From: Novosphingobium sp. EMRT-2
GTDB taxonomy: Bacteria > Pseudomonadota > Alphaproteobacteria > Sphingomonadales > Sphingomonadaceae
Length of the DNA: 64,000 nt
NCBI RefSeq assembly: GCF_005145025.1
Contig: NZ_CP039695.1
Location: 186,001-250,000 of the forward strand
Direction of reading: 5' to 3'
Below are positions 33,400 to 42,800 of this stretch, piece by piece (position 1 is the stretch's first letter; each line of letters opens with the position of its first letter). The translations under genes and the position numbers were made by a program. The notes under the pieces were generated by a model. It made no database searches. It was not told the origin of the DNA and saw nothing but the letters and a program-made list of their open reading frames with translations.

Positions 33400-36234
33400 G
33401 TGGGCAAGGTTGTAAAAATCGTCGCCGCCGTCGTCGGCGTGGCGGCGCTTGTCATACCCGGCGTGGGCGCGGCGATCGGCGGCACCATCTTCGGCACGCT
33501 GGCTGGCGCCGGCGTTGCGGTCGGCACCGCCGCGACGATCGCCAACGTCGCCCTGGTTTCCCTGATCGGCATTGGCGTTTCCGGTGCTCTGCAGACGGTC
33601 GCCGGCGTGCTGGGGCTGGGACCGAAACCCGCCAAGACAAGCGCCGCGACGACGGACAGGCTGACGGCGACGCTGAACCCGCGCGAGTACCGCAAGAGCT
33701 GGGTAGGGCACACCGCCGGCAACTGCGACGTGCGCTATCAGGAATACACGGGCGGCAACCAAGAATACCTCAATTCGATCATCGTCGCGGCGAGCCATGC
33801 CGTGCAGTCGATCGACGAGATCTGGTTTGACGACACCATGGCCTGGTCGGCCACGGGCGGCGTTGCCAGCAAGTATGCCGGCTACCTGTGGGTGACCACG
33901 CGGACCGAGGGCACGGCGGGCAACGCCTTCACGATCACGGGATCGACCAGCTGGGTCTCGTCCGAATCGCGCTTCGCGGGCTGCGCCTATCTGTGGCTGC
34001 GCTACAAGCTGACCGGGAATACCAGCAACGCTGAAAGCCCGTTTTCCAGCAGCGTGCCGAGCCGGATCACGATCCGGGGGCGTGGTGCGAAGCTCTACGA
34101 TCCGCGCCAGGACAGCACGGTCGGCGGCAGCGGTGCGCAGCGGGCCAATGATCAGGCGACCTGGGGTTGGGTTTCCGACGACGTCGGCCGCAATCCGGCG
34201 CTGCAGCTCCTGTGGTTCCTGCTGGGCTGGCGCATCCAGAACCCGTTGACGGGCGCTTGGAAGCTCGCCGTGGGCATCGGCCTGCCGGCATCGCGCATCG
34301 ACGTCCCGTCGTTCATCGCGGCAGCGAACCTCTGCGACGAAGCGGTAGCCCTGGCCGTGGGTGGCACCGAACCGCGCTACCGCGCCGACGGGGTATGGTC
34401 CGAGGGCGACGATCCCTCGACCGTGTTCGGAAACCTGCTGGCCAGCATGAATGGCGTGCTGCGCGATGCGGGCGGCAAGCTCTCGCTCGATATCCTGCAC
34501 AACGACCTGGGCACGCCGATCGTCGATTTGGGACCGGCGGATCTGGTGGACGCTTTCACCTGGCTGCAATCGCCACCGATCGACCAGAGCTTCACGACCG
34601 TGCGCGGCAAGTACGTCGATGCCAGCAACGCCGGTTTGTACCAGCTGGTCGATTACCCCGACGTGTCGATCGACAGCATGGACGGGATCGAGCGATCGAG
34701 CACGTTCGATCTTTCGATGGTGCAGAGCGCCAGCCAGGCGCAGCGCCTGGCCAAGACCTATCTACAGCGGGCGCAGTATCCCGGCACGTTCTCCGCCGAT
34801 TTCCTGGCGTCAGCGTGGCGGTGCCAGGTGGGCAGCGTGGTGCGGCTGACATTCCCGGCGCTGGCGTTCGAGAACAAGCTGTTCCGCGTGATCGAGCATA
34901 CGATCCGGCAGGATGGCACGTGCCCGATGGTGCTACGCGAGGAAGCCGGGGCGATCTATTCCTGGGATGCGGACGAGCGGCCGGCCGTGGTCGCCGCGCC
35001 GGCGATCACCTATGATCCGCTGAACGATCCGATCGTGGTGGGTATCGGCTATGTCCAGGCATCTGCCGACGAAGCCTATGGCGCCGCACATGACGCGATT
35101 ACCAAAGTCGCCGGTCTGGCCAACGACGGTATCATCTCGATCAACGAGAAGATCACCAAGCTGATCCCCGAATCCGCGCGGCTTGCGGACAAGTGGGCGT
35201 CGCTTTCGGCCACGGCGGCCAGCCTTTCGGTCAGCTCGAGCGCCGCGGCATCGGCGCGGGCCTCATGGCTGGGCATGCTGGCCGCGCTGGCACCTGCCTG
35301 GAACGACATCACGCAGGACTCACCCGTGGTGCGCGCAACCTATGACGGCGCGCGCGATGCCTATGGCGCGGCGCTCTATGATCTGGCGCAGGCGATCGAC
35401 GCCAAGGCGGCAACGCTGGCGCAGTGGGCCGGCATAGGCGGATGGGGCAAGCCGCAGGACAATGCGACCCGCAACGTCGTCACTTACGCCACAAGCGACC
35501 CGGGTGGCGTCGACGGCGATTTGTGGGTCGACATTTCGGGCACGTATGCGGTGTTCAAGCTGCGGTTGGGCGGCACATGGGTTGTCGGTGCAAACGCGCT
35601 CAATGCCTATAACGCCTTGAGCGGAAAGCCGATTGCCCTTGCCGATATCAACACCACCGAAAGCAGCAAGCTCGCTGGGATCGCCGCCGGCGCGACGGTA
35701 GGCGCGCCGGCCGGCACGAACGTCGGCGGGACGGCGGCAACGACCGTCGAAAGCGGGGCCAACGCCGCCAATGCCGGCGTGAATTCCGACGGCACGATCA
35801 AGACGGACAAGGTATCGACGGCATCGGTTCAGACCAATGCCGTGACCGCGCTGGGCTATGTCTTCTCCGCCGGCGTGGGTGGGGGCGTTTCGAGCGATGG
35901 CTATCCATCGTGGTCAGACGTGCAGTCGCTGACGGTTTCGGCCATCGGCGTCGCGCTGCAGGTCGGCTTCGCGGTCAACGCGATCTATGCGGGCGATGCC
36001 GGCTATATCCCCACGGTTGACATCCGGCTGCTGCGGAACGGCAGCGAGATATTCTCCGGACCGGCGCTCTACCCGTCCGATTATTCAGCCGATTACCGAT
36101 ACTTCGAGGTCATCGACACGCCGAGTGCGGGAACCGCGATCTACAAGGTGCAGGCGCGCGCCTATCATACACACACCGATGTCGGTGCCGCTTTTACCAA
36201 CCGCCTGTTGAAAGCTGTGGAGCTGAAAAAGTGA
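33400..36234 (+). CDS. central tail fibre / host specificity protein
   Basis: 944 residues from GTG 33400. N-terminal Gly/Ala-rich hydrophobic segment (IPGVGAAIGGTIFGTLAGAG), then NPREYRKSWVGHTAGNCDVR and VGIGLPASRIDVPSFIAAAN, the gpJ-like core to ~residue 560. A helical linker and a variable beta-rich receptor-binding C-terminus follow. Next gene overlaps as GTGA. Confidence 0.85.
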   Translation: MGKVVKIVAAVVGVAALVIPGVGAAIGGTIFGTLAGAGVAVGTAATIANVALVSLIGIGVSGALQTVAGVLGLGPKPAKTSAATTDRLTATLNPREYRKSWVGHTAGNCDVRYQEYTGGNQEYLNSIIVAASHAVQSIDEIWFDDTMAWSATGGVASKYAGYLWVTTRTEGTAGNAFTITGSTSWVSSESRFAGCAYLWLRYKLTGNTSNAESPFSSSVPSRITIRGRGAKLYDPRQDSTVGGSGAQRANDQATWGWVSDDVGRNPALQLLWFLLGWRIQNPLTGAWKLAVGIGLPASRIDVPSFIAAANLCDEAVALAVGGTEPRYRADGVWSEGDDPSTVFGNLLASMNGVLRDAGGKLSLDILHNDLGTPIVDLGPADLVDAFTWLQSPPIDQSFTTVRGKYVDASNAGLYQLVDYPDVSIDSMDGIERSSTFDLSMVQSASQAQRLAKTYLQRAQYPGTFSADFLASAWRCQVGSVVRLTFPALAFENKLFRVIEHTIRQDGTCPMVLREEAGAIYSWDADERPAVVAAPAITYDPLNDPIVVGIGYVQASADEAYGAAHDAITKVAGLANDGIISINEKITKLIPESARLADKWASLSATAASLSVSSSAAASARASWLGMLAALAPAWNDITQDSPVVRATYDGARDAYGAALYDLAQAIDAKAATLAQWAGIGGWGKPQDNATRNVVTYATSDPGGVDGDLWVDISGTYAVFKLRLGGTWVVGANALNAYNALSGKPIALADINTTESSKLAGIAAGATVGAPAGTNVGGTAATTVESGANAANAGVNSDGTIKTDKVSTASVQTNAVTALGYVFSAGVGGGVSSDGYPSWSDVQSLTVSAIGVALQVGFAVNAIYAGDAGYIPTVDIRLLRNGSEIFSGPALYPSDYSADYRYFEVIDTPSAGTAIYKVQARAYHTHTDVGAAFTNRLLKAVELKK

Positions 36235-36758
36235 CCGACTATTTCCTGATTTACCGGGCCGACACTGGCGCGTTGGAAGGCAGGGGCGCTGTTCCCGATG
36301 GCGGTGCCGCGCTCCAGCAGCCACCGCAGGGGTGCGCGATCCTGACAGTGCCTGTGGCGCTCTGGCAGCTGGACACTCAAGATCTGTTGCCCGCGCTGAT
36401 CGCGCACATGTGCGCAGCGATCGACCAGCAGGCGGAGGCGACGCGCGGGGAGTTCATCACCAGTGGTTCCGGACAGGCGATGACCTATCTCCGCAAGGAG
36501 GCCGAGGCCGCCGCCTATCTTGCGGACAATTCTGCCGTGGTGCCGTTTCTGACGGCCGAGGCATTGGCAACCGGAGTGACGGTGGCGGCGCTCGCTGCCG
36601 TGGTGGCGGCGCGCGCTGCGCAATGGGCCGCGATCGGTCCAAGGATCGAGGCGGCCCGGATGGCGGCGAAACAAGCCGTGGCGGCGGCTGCGAACATTGC
36701 AGCTGCGGTTAGCGCAGCGCACGTCGATTGGGCAACTGTCGTCCAGGATGCCGCGTGA
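36231..36758 (+). CDS. tail-associated protein (175 aa, GTG start)
   Basis: The N-terminus TDYFLIYRADTGALEGRGAV resembles small tail-fibre-linked proteins (DUF4376-like). The second half is Ala-rich and helical. Probably a fibre accessory or chaperone; not proven. Confidence 0.55.
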   Translation: MTDYFLIYRADTGALEGRGAVPDGGAALQQPPQGCAILTVPVALWQLDTQDLLPALIAHMCAAIDQQAEATRGEFITSGSGQAMTYLRKEAEAAAYLADNSAVVPFLTAEALATGVTVAALAAVVAARAAQWAAIGPRIEAARMAAKQAVAAAANIAAAVSAAHVDWATVVQDAA

Positions 36759-37030
36759 TGGGCCGGCTTAAGATCGGGCTGGCCGCCCTGGCGACGGCGG
36801 CCGATATCTTCTTTGACACGCTGCTGGTGCTGCCCTTCTACTGGCTGGGGCTGGCCCCTCCGCCCAGCGGGCGGCAACTGATCAGCAGCCTTGTGGGGCA
36901 GTGCGCCGCCGCTGGACAGCGCTGGGCGATCCTGGCTGCGCGTATGATCGATCGCGTGGCGATCGCGCTGGGGGATGATCCCAACCACTGCGAGCGAGCC
37001 TTCCGCAAGTACGAATTCCTCGACGACTGA
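36758..37030 (+). CDS. membrane-associated phage protein (90 aa)
   Basis: ATG 36758 overlaps the upstream stop. One hydrophobic stretch (FFDTLLVLPFYWLGLAPPP) and an acidic C-terminus (YEFLDD). Just before the lysis genes, so a holin-accessory role is possible. Confidence 0.5.
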   Translation: MGRLKIGLAALATAADIFFDTLLVLPFYWLGLAPPPSGRQLISSLVGQCAAAGQRWAILAARMIDRVAIALGDDPNHCERAFRKYEFLDD

Positions 37031-37043
37031 GAAGGGCACTACC

Positions 37044-37289
37044 ATGCGCGACCTGCTGCATGCCGCGTTCGACGGCCTTTCGGACAACCTCAAGGCCACC
37101 GTCGACACGGTATCCGTCCTCTCGCTGGTCGGCGCCCTGGTGCAGATCCTGCCCGCCATCGCATCGCTGCTGACGGTGATCTGGACGGCGCTGCGCATCT
37201 ACGAGACCACCACCGTACAGCGCTGGCTGCATGGGCCGGATGCGGCGGCCAGCGACGATGTCGCCGGCGAGGGCCGGCACGACCCCTAG
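37044..37289 (+). CDS. holin-like protein (81 aa)
   Basis: MRDLLHAAFDGLSDNLKATV then a hydrophobic region (SLVGALVQILPAIASLLTVI) and a charged tail. Size, membrane segment and position before the endolysin fit a phage holin. Confidence 0.65.
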   Translation: MRDLLHAAFDGLSDNLKATVDTVSVLSLVGALVQILPAIASLLTVIWTALRIYETTTVQRWLHGPDAAASDDVAGEGRHDP

Positions 37290-37302
37290 AAGGAACACCA
37301 TC

Positions 37303-37905
37303 ATGGCGATCGATGCGAAACGCGCCAGCGGGTTGACCGCTGGCGTGATGGCGGTGCTTGCGCTGTTGCTTGGGGTGGAAGGTGGGTACGTCAACCACCC
37401 GAGCGATCCCGGCGGCGAAACCAACCACGGCGTGACGAAGGCGGTTGCGCGCGAGGCGGGCTATACCGGCCCGATGCGCGATCTGCCACAGGAGCGCGCG
37501 GCGCAGATCCTGGCCGATCGCTACATCATGGGACCGGGCTTCGGCCCGCTGATCGAGATCGCGCGGCCCGTGGCGATCGAGGCGATCGACGCCGGCGTCA
37601 ATACCGGGCCGGCGCAGCCTTCGCGCTGGTTCCAGCTGGCGCTCAACAGCCTGAATCGCGGCGGCCGCGACTACGCCGATATCGCCGTCGACGGCAAAGT
37701 GGGAGCCGGCACAATCGCCGCCTATCGGCAGCTGCAGCGCGCGCGGGGAACGGCGGAAGCCTGCCGCCTGACGGTGAAGCTGCTCGATGCGCAGCAGGCC
37801 GTCTACTACCTGACGCTGACGCGCCAGGACGGGAAGTTCGAGGACTTCATGCCGGGCTGGATCATCAACCGCGTGGGCAACGTCAACCTGGCGGAGTGCC
37901 GCTGA
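37303..37905 (+). CDS. GH108-family endolysin
   Basis: 200 residues. VEGGYVNHPSDPGGETNHGV has the catalytic Glu26 and the NHPSDPGG.TN.G signature of glycosyl hydrolase family 108 muramidases; AIDAGVNTGPAQPSRWFQLA is the second conserved block. The hydrophobic N-terminus (VMAVLALLLG) could act as a signal-anchor. Stop overlaps Rz. Confidence 0.92.
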   Translation: MAIDAKRASGLTAGVMAVLALLLGVEGGYVNHPSDPGGETNHGVTKAVAREAGYTGPMRDLPQERAAQILADRYIMGPGFGPLIEIARPVAIEAIDAGVNTGPAQPSRWFQLALNSLNRGGRDYADIAVDGKVGAGTIAAYRQLQRARGTAEACRLTVKLLDAQQAVYYLTLTRQDGKFEDFMPGWIINRVGNVNLAECR

Positions 37906-38489
37906 TGTGGGCCGCGCTGACCGGCAACCTCTGGCGCGCCGGCGCGATCGCGCTGGTCGGGATCTGCCTGGGCCTGCTGGTGCAGATCCACGGCGCGCCC
38001 GTGCTGGGCGGGGGGCTGATCGCGGAGCGTGACGCGGCGATCGCCGCGACCGCGACCGCGCGGCGCGAGCGCGATGCCGAACGCGCCGCGCACCAGGCGA
38101 CGAAAGACCATTACCAGGAGGCGCAGGCGCAGGCTGCGCGCGACGAAACGCTTCGCCTGGCGCGCGTGAAGGGCGAACAGGAAAGGATCTCCACCGATGT
38201 GGCGGAAAACTATGCTCGGCGCCTTGCCGATTATCGCGCTCGCTATGAGCAGCTGCGCCAGCAAGCCGCGGCCGCCGCTGGAACCGCTGGCGGTGCGGCC
38301 GGAGGCGAGCCAGTGCCCGGCGTTCGCGATGCCGCGCCCGGAGCTGATGCGCCGGCCTGCGCGGACGGACTTTCTCTCGACCAGCGATGGGACGCCACCC
38401 AGCAAGCCCTCCAGCTCGATGAACTGATCTCGTGGATCGAGCGCCAGGCCCGCGTGCCGGCGAACGACCCCGCACCCAAGGAGAACTGA
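37905..38489 (+). CDS. Rz: Rz-like inner-membrane spanin
   Basis: 194 residues: one N-terminal transmembrane helix (GAIALVGICLGLLVQIHGAP), then a long charged coiled coil (AERDAAIAATATARRERDAE...) into the periplasm. With the embedded Rz1 it would fuse the inner and outer membranes in the final lysis step. Confidence 0.8.
   Translation: MWAALTGNLWRAGAIALVGICLGLLVQIHGAPVLGGGLIAERDAAIAATATARRERDAERAAHQATKDHYQEAQAQAARDETLRLARVKGEQERISTDVAENYARRLADYRARYEQLRQQAAAAAGTAGGAAGGEPVPGVRDAAPGADAPACADGLSLDQRWDATQQALQLDELISWIERQARVPANDPAPKEN
38197..38427 (+). CDS. Rz1: Rz1-like outer-membrane spanin lipoprotein, embedded in Rz
   Basis: 76 residues wholly inside Rz in the +1 frame. MWRKTMLGALPIIALAMSSC is a lipoprotein signal with Cys20 at the lipobox, followed by Pro-rich sequence (KPRPPLEPLAVRPEA), as in lambda Rz1. 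Confidence 0.78.
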   Translation: MWRKTMLGALPIIALAMSSCASKPRPPLEPLAVRPEASQCPAFAMPRPELMRRPARTDFLSTSDGTPPSKPSSSMN

Positions 38490-38490
38490 T

Positions 38491-38838
38491 ATGGCCGACT
38501 TCCTGACAACCGTCCTGAGCGGCATCACAAAGCGTTTCCGCGATATGGGCGACACGTCGTTTGCGGAAGTGGTCTCGCTGCCGGCTGCCGCGGCGGCACC
38601 CCTAGCCGCCAACACGGCGTTCGACGCTCGCGCCTTTGGCGCGGTGGAAGTGCAGTACGATGGCGCGGGAACCGTTACCGTCCTGCGATCGAAGGACGGG
38701 GTCACGTATTACCCTTGGCAATTCCTTGCGCTGGACGGGACTCCCGTAACCTCGATCACCAGCGCCGGCATCTACTCGGTGCGGGGCTCGGGATGGCTGA
38801 AGTTTTCGGCCACGGTCCTCGTGGACGGGAGCAACTGA
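38491..38838 (+). CDS. hypothetical phage protein (115 aa)
   Basis: MADFLTTVLSGITKRFRDMG followed by a beta-rich body (FGAVEVQYDGAGTVTVLRSK...). Located between spanin and tail spike; possibly a baseplate or fibre-linked protein. One base separates it from the next gene. Confidence 0.5.
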   Translation: MADFLTTVLSGITKRFRDMGDTSFAEVVSLPAAAAAPLAANTAFDARAFGAVEVQYDGAGTVTVLRSKDGVTYYPWQFLALDGTPVTSITSAGIYSVRGSGWLKFSATVLVDGSN

Positions 38839-38839
38839 T

Positions 38840-40207
38840 ATGGCGGTAGATCCTCTCGCTCAATTGTTGGCCTCGCGCGGCGCGCAGCGGGCAAACATTG
38901 CCGCCGCTGGCATCGGTTTTCGCGACAACTGGCTGGCATCGGTCAAGCGCAAGCTGGCGGCCGGGCAGAGCGCAACGATCCTGGTGTGGGGCGACAGCAC
39001 CACGCGCAACAGCGTGCCCGCCGACGGCACGCCGCGCCGCTATCCCGCGCAATGGGCGGACAGCCTGATCGCGTCCGGCCGCCTGCCGGCGACGCACGGC
39101 GTGCGCATCTATGTCTATGACAGCCTGACCACCCAGAAATACGTGCTCGCCGAAACGCCGCGCGATCCCGGCAACGGGCTGTGGCTCGACATCTATCAGG
39201 CCAGCGTCTCCGGCTCGATCCCGCGTTATTTCATGCACGCCTACTTCCTTCGTGCGCTGGCGGCGGTGCCGGCGGATGCCCTGTTCATCGGGCACGGCAT
39301 TAACCTGGCCAGCTTCCCCAATATCGCCGGCGAGATGCTGGCCGCGATTGAGCAGTTCCGCACGGTCAACCCGACGGCACCGATCCTGTGGACCACGCAG
39401 CATCCGCTCCAGGCCAACACCAATGGGGAGACGAGCTGGCGCCCGGCGCTGCTGAACAATGCGGCGGCGTGGGGCATCGCGGTGGATGATACCGTCTATC
39501 AGGCCTACCTTGCCGCCGGGAAGCCGAACAGCCTCTACAACGGCGACGGCATCCATGAGAGCACCGGCACCGGCTGCGCGCTCTATGTCGATATGCTCAA
39601 CAAGTGGTGGGATGCCAGTTCGCCAGGTGTCGGCATTGCCCGCCAGCCCTCGCTGCTGCTGCCGGCGGATCAGCAACTGATCATCAATGGCGACTTCCAG
39701 ACGTGGACCAACACGGCCGCCGCGCCTGACGGATGGACGGCGGGCGGCGCTGGTGGAATTGCGATCAGCAAGGACACGACGAACTACGCCAACCCGCGCA
39801 AGCCGTTTAGCTGCAAGATGATCGGCAGCGGTACGGCTGAAAGCTACATCGAACAGCAAGTGCCCGCTGCCCTGCGCAACTACCTGCTGGGTCGTTGGGT
39901 GACCGGTTGCGCGCGTGTGTGGCGTGACACGGGTGGTAGCAGCAATTTTCTAGGCAGGCTTTGCCTTGTGGTCACAGCCGCGTCGATCGGTGGAACGAAA
40001 AACGTCAAGATCGCCGATGCGAACATCACGCAGACCAATGGCTTTGGCTGGACCGTGCTGGAACCATATCAAATCCCCGACGACGCTACGATCGTGCGCC
40101 TGCGCATGTTCGCAGATAGCAGCACCGCACCCGATGCGACGAAGGCGTGTTACGTCGATCAGATGAGTCTGGTGCCCGGCGTGATGCCGAGGCCGTACAG
40201 CGTTTGA
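38840..40207 (+). CDS. SGNH-hydrolase tail spike / receptor-modifying protein
   Basis: 455 residues. ILVWGDSTTRNS supplies the GDS block I (Ser53) and YNGDGIHES the D-x-x-H pair (~236/239), the SGNH esterase signature. A beta-rich carbohydrate-binding-like C-terminal part (~280-455) follows. Likely deacetylates or cleaves esters on surface polysaccharide. Confidence 0.78.
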   Translation: MAVDPLAQLLASRGAQRANIAAAGIGFRDNWLASVKRKLAAGQSATILVWGDSTTRNSVPADGTPRRYPAQWADSLIASGRLPATHGVRIYVYDSLTTQKYVLAETPRDPGNGLWLDIYQASVSGSIPRYFMHAYFLRALAAVPADALFIGHGINLASFPNIAGEMLAAIEQFRTVNPTAPILWTTQHPLQANTNGETSWRPALLNNAAAWGIAVDDTVYQAYLAAGKPNSLYNGDGIHESTGTGCALYVDMLNKWWDASSPGVGIARQPSLLLPADQQLIINGDFQTWTNTAAAPDGWTAGGAGGIAISKDTTNYANPRKPFSCKMIGSGTAESYIEQQVPAALRNYLLGRWVTGCARVWRDTGGSSNFLGRLCLVVTAASIGGTKNVKIADANITQTNGFGWTVLEPYQIPDDATIVRLRMFADSSTAPDATKACYVDQMSLVPGVMPRPYSV

Positions 40208-40209
40208 TT

Positions 40210-40230
40210 TGGGGGTATCGCTGGGGGTAA
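40210..40230 (+). repeat. GGGGGTA tandem (integrase arm-type sites)
   Basis: TGGGGGTATC and CTGGGGGTAA lie in tandem, two bases after the tail spike stop and ~230 bases before integrase 1. The same heptamer flanks integrase 2 and the left prophage end. Confidence 0.55.
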
Positions 40231-40321
40231 AGACGCGCCACACCCGCGCCTTTTCGCGCGGAAAACGGCCGATTTCGCCTTGGCGCGCGGCGGAGGGATT
40301 ATCCGCCGCGTTCCGAACAAG

Positions 40322-40350
40322 GAAAGGGCGGCCTGATTGGCCGCCCTTTC
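40322..40350. terminator. perfect 12-bp hairpin, bidirectional terminator
   Basis: GAAAGGGCGGCC (40322-40333) / GGCCGCCCTTTC (40339-40350), loop TGATT, between the tail spike and integrase 1. The A/T ends suit termination in both directions. The rest of 40231-40461 shows no gene. Confidence 0.75.
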
Positions 40351-40461
40351 GGACCATGACGGTGCGTCGAGGCCTGCGCTGCACAGCCAAGGTAACCATC
40401 GCCCGCGCGTGAGACAAGCATTCGGGTCAGTTTGCTGAATTGCGCAAGTTAGGAATAGCTC

Positions 40462-41652
40462 ATGCTCACCATCGCCGCGGTGAAAGCCGCCGGCGCGCAG
40501 GCGCGCGCCTACAAGCTGTTCGATGGCGGTGGACTGTTCCTGCATGTGGCACCGACCGGCGGGAAATCGTGGCGGCTGAAGTACCGCTTCGGCGGCCGGG
40601 AGAAGCTGCTCACCGTCGGCCGGTTCCCCGAGGTCTCGCTGCCCGAGGCGCGTGCGCGCCGCGAGGAGGCGAAGGCGGTGCTGCGCGATGGGCGCGATCC
40701 AGCTCATGCCGGCGCCGCGCCGGAGACGTTCGAGCAGCTCGCGCGCGCCTGGCACGCGCACCAGGTGCCGCGCTGGTCGACCACGCATGCGGCCGACGTG
40801 CTGGCCAGCCTGGAGCGCGACGTCTTCCCCGCGATCGGCAAGCGGCCGATCGGCGAGATCGGCGCGGCCGAGCTGCTCCACGCGATCGGTTCGGTCGAGC
40901 GGCGCGGCCGGCGCGAAACGGCGCGCCGGATCCGGCAGCGTTGCAGCGCGATCTTCGGTTACGCGATATCGCAGGGGCTGGCATCGCAGGACCCTGCGGC
41001 GATGCTCGGCCGGGCGATGATGGCGCCCGCGCTGGCGCAGCCGCACGCCGCGTTGACGTCGATCGATGCATGCCGGGCGCTGATCGATGCATGCAATCGC
41101 GTTGCCGGTGCATCATCGGCCGCCGCGCTTGCATCGCGGTTCCTGGCGCTGACCGCCGTGCGCCTCGATGCAGTGCGCGGCATGCGCTGGGACGAGCTCG
41201 AGGATCTTGACGGCGTTGCGCCGCTGTGGCGCGTGCCGCCGGCCCGTATGAAGCTCGCCCGGGCGAAAAAGGAATCGGACCGCTTCGCGCACCTGGTGCC
41301 GCTGTCGGCGCCGGCGGTGGCCGTGCTGCGCGCCGCGGCCGAGATCGGGTATGATACCCATTCTTCGGGTGGACTAGTTTTTCCGAGCGCGCGGCGAACT
41401 AGTCCATTGGGCGAGGGCGCCCTGCGCCAGCTCTATGCCCGCGCGGGCTTTGCCGGCCGGCACGTGCCCCATGGCTGGCGGGCCAGCTTCAGCACCATCC
41501 TGAACGAACTGCACCCCGAGGACCGCGCCGCGATCGATGCGGCGCTGGGGCACGCGGGCAAGGGCAAGGTCGAGGCCGCGTACAACCGCGCGCAGCTGCT
41601 CGAACAACGCCGGCGTCTGTTCGATCGCTGGGGCGCGTTGCTGACAGCCTGA
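40462..41652 (+). CDS. tyrosine recombinase / integrase 1 (Arm_DNA-bind_3 type)
   Basis: 396 residues. N-terminal DUF4102/Arm domain (KLFDGGGLFLHVAPTGGKSW), core-binding domain, and catalytic domain with LTAVRLDAVRGMRWDEL (Arg), HGWRASFSTIL (His-x2-Arg) and the Tyr in AYNRAQ. P4-type integrase that recombines att sites. It lies directly after the structural genes. Confidence 0.9.
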   Translation: MLTIAAVKAAGAQARAYKLFDGGGLFLHVAPTGGKSWRLKYRFGGREKLLTVGRFPEVSLPEARARREEAKAVLRDGRDPAHAGAAPETFEQLARAWHAHQVPRWSTTHAADVLASLERDVFPAIGKRPIGEIGAAELLHAIGSVERRGRRETARRIRQRCSAIFGYAISQGLASQDPAAMLGRAMMAPALAQPHAALTSIDACRALIDACNRVAGASSAAALASRFLALTAVRLDAVRGMRWDELEDLDGVAPLWRVPPARMKLARAKKESDRFAHLVPLSAPAVAVLRAAAEIGYDTHSSGGLVFPSARRTSPLGEGALRQLYARAGFAGRHVPHGWRASFSTILNELHPEDRAAIDAALGHAGKGKVEAAYNRAQLLEQRRRLFDRWGALLTA

Positions 41653-41670
41653 TTTCACGAATTCCCTGCC

Positions 41671-41783
41671 GCGAGGCGGGGGCACCGGGCTGCAACCCGG
41701 AAAACCGACGAGTGTGAGCCTCGCCACGACACAGCTGGCCAACTGGCCGCCCCGCACCCGCGCAACGGGCAGGGGCCTCGTGG
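41671..41783 (+). ncRNA. candidate structured RNA between integrase 1 and dam
   Basis: Two adjacent domains. First: GCGAGGC (41671) / GCCTCGC (41718) enclosing a CCGGG/CCCGG hairpin. Second: CCACGA (41724) / TCGTGG (41778) enclosing GGCC-AACT-GGCC and GCCCC-gca-CCCG-cgcaa-CGGG-ca-GGGGC. All arms pair perfectly. It may be a small RNA or a dam leader element; tRNA features are absent. Confidence 0.4.
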
Positions 41784-41796
41784 ACCACCAATCCCT

Positions 41797-42615
41797 ATGA
41801 AATCGTTAACCCTGAGTTCCGTCCGCCCTGTCTCCCCCGCCGCTGGCTACCAGGGCGGCAAGCGCAACCTGGCGCGGCGCATCTGCGCGATGATCGACCA
41901 GACTCCGCACGAATCCTATGCCGAGCCATTCGTGGGCATGGGCGGCATTTTCCTGCGTCGATCGATGCGGCCGCGGGCCGAGATCATCAACGATATCTCC
42001 GGCGACGTCGCCACGTTCTTCCGCGTCGTCCAGGAGCACTACCCCTATTTCATCGATATGATGCGGTTCCGCGTGGCGAGCCGCGCGGAATTCGAGCGCC
42101 TGCTCGCCCTGCCACCCGATCGGCTGACGGACCTGCAGCGCGCGGCCCGGTTCCTGTATGTCCAGCGGCTGGCATTTGGCGGGAAGGTGAAGGGCAGGGG
42201 GTTCGGCGTCGATCCGCGCGCGCCGGCGCGTTTCAATGTCGCCAAGCTCGAGCCGATGCTGGCGGACATTCACGACCGGCTGGCCGGCGTGGTCATCGAG
42301 CAGTTGCCATTCGACCGTTTCCTGGAGCGCTACGATCGGCCGGGCATGCTGTTCTATGTGGACCCGCCATACTACGGCTGCGAGACGGATTACGGCGCGG
42401 ACGTGTTCCACCGCGCGGACTTCGATCGACTGGCCGCGCAGCTCGCCGCCGGCCGGGCCAAGTTCATTCTATCGATCAACGACCATCCGGCGATCCGCGA
42501 GCGCTTCGGCCGGTTCCAGATCCGGCCCGTCGAAACGACCTGGGCGATCGGCACCAGCGAAACCCGCGCGGGCAAGGTGACCGAGCTGATCGTTTCCAAC
42601 TTCCCGCTGCCCTGA
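41797..42615 (+). CDS. Dam-type (D12 class) DNA adenine N6-methyltransferase
   Basis: 272 residues. Motif I AEPFVGMGG (~42-50), motif IV DPPYYGCETDYG (~189), with the N-terminal AGYQGGKRNL typical of D12 enzymes. An orphan enzyme with no partner nuclease in sight; likely protects phage DNA from restriction or blocks host enzymes. Recognition site not predictable. Confidence 0.9.
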   Translation: MKSLTLSSVRPVSPAAGYQGGKRNLARRICAMIDQTPHESYAEPFVGMGGIFLRRSMRPRAEIINDISGDVATFFRVVQEHYPYFIDMMRFRVASRAEFERLLALPPDRLTDLQRAARFLYVQRLAFGGKVKGRGFGVDPRAPARFNVAKLEPMLADIHDRLAGVVIEQLPFDRFLERYDRPGMLFYVDPPYYGCETDYGADVFHRADFDRLAAQLAAGRAKFILSINDHPAIRERFGRFQIRPVETTWAIGTSETRAGKVTELIVSNFPLP

Positions 42616-42800
42616 CCGCTGGCGCGACGGCGGGTGCGGAATGGCACGGTCCGTGCTCTTCCCCCTGGGAAGCCCGGGGCGGCGCATGCCGCCCCGTACA
42701 CCAGTGCGACCTGGTGTGCCGCCTCTGGCGGGTGGTGCCTCTGTTCGGGCGTTACGGGATCGAGCTACGCCGGCCGAAGGCCGTCCTTTCACGTCATCTA
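42616..42800. other. hairpin-rich convergent intergenic region
   Basis: Between dam (+) and the HTH gene (-). Contains GGGGCGGC-ATG-type inverted repeats near 42672-42692 and ACACCAG/CTGGTGT near 42700-42720. Probably serves as terminators for both transcripts; no gene is seen. Confidence 0.45.

Noticed and set aside
41724..41790. tRNA-like fold ending in CCACCA
   Set aside because: Acceptor-like stem is present, but no T-loop (GGTTCRA) or proper D and anticodon arms.
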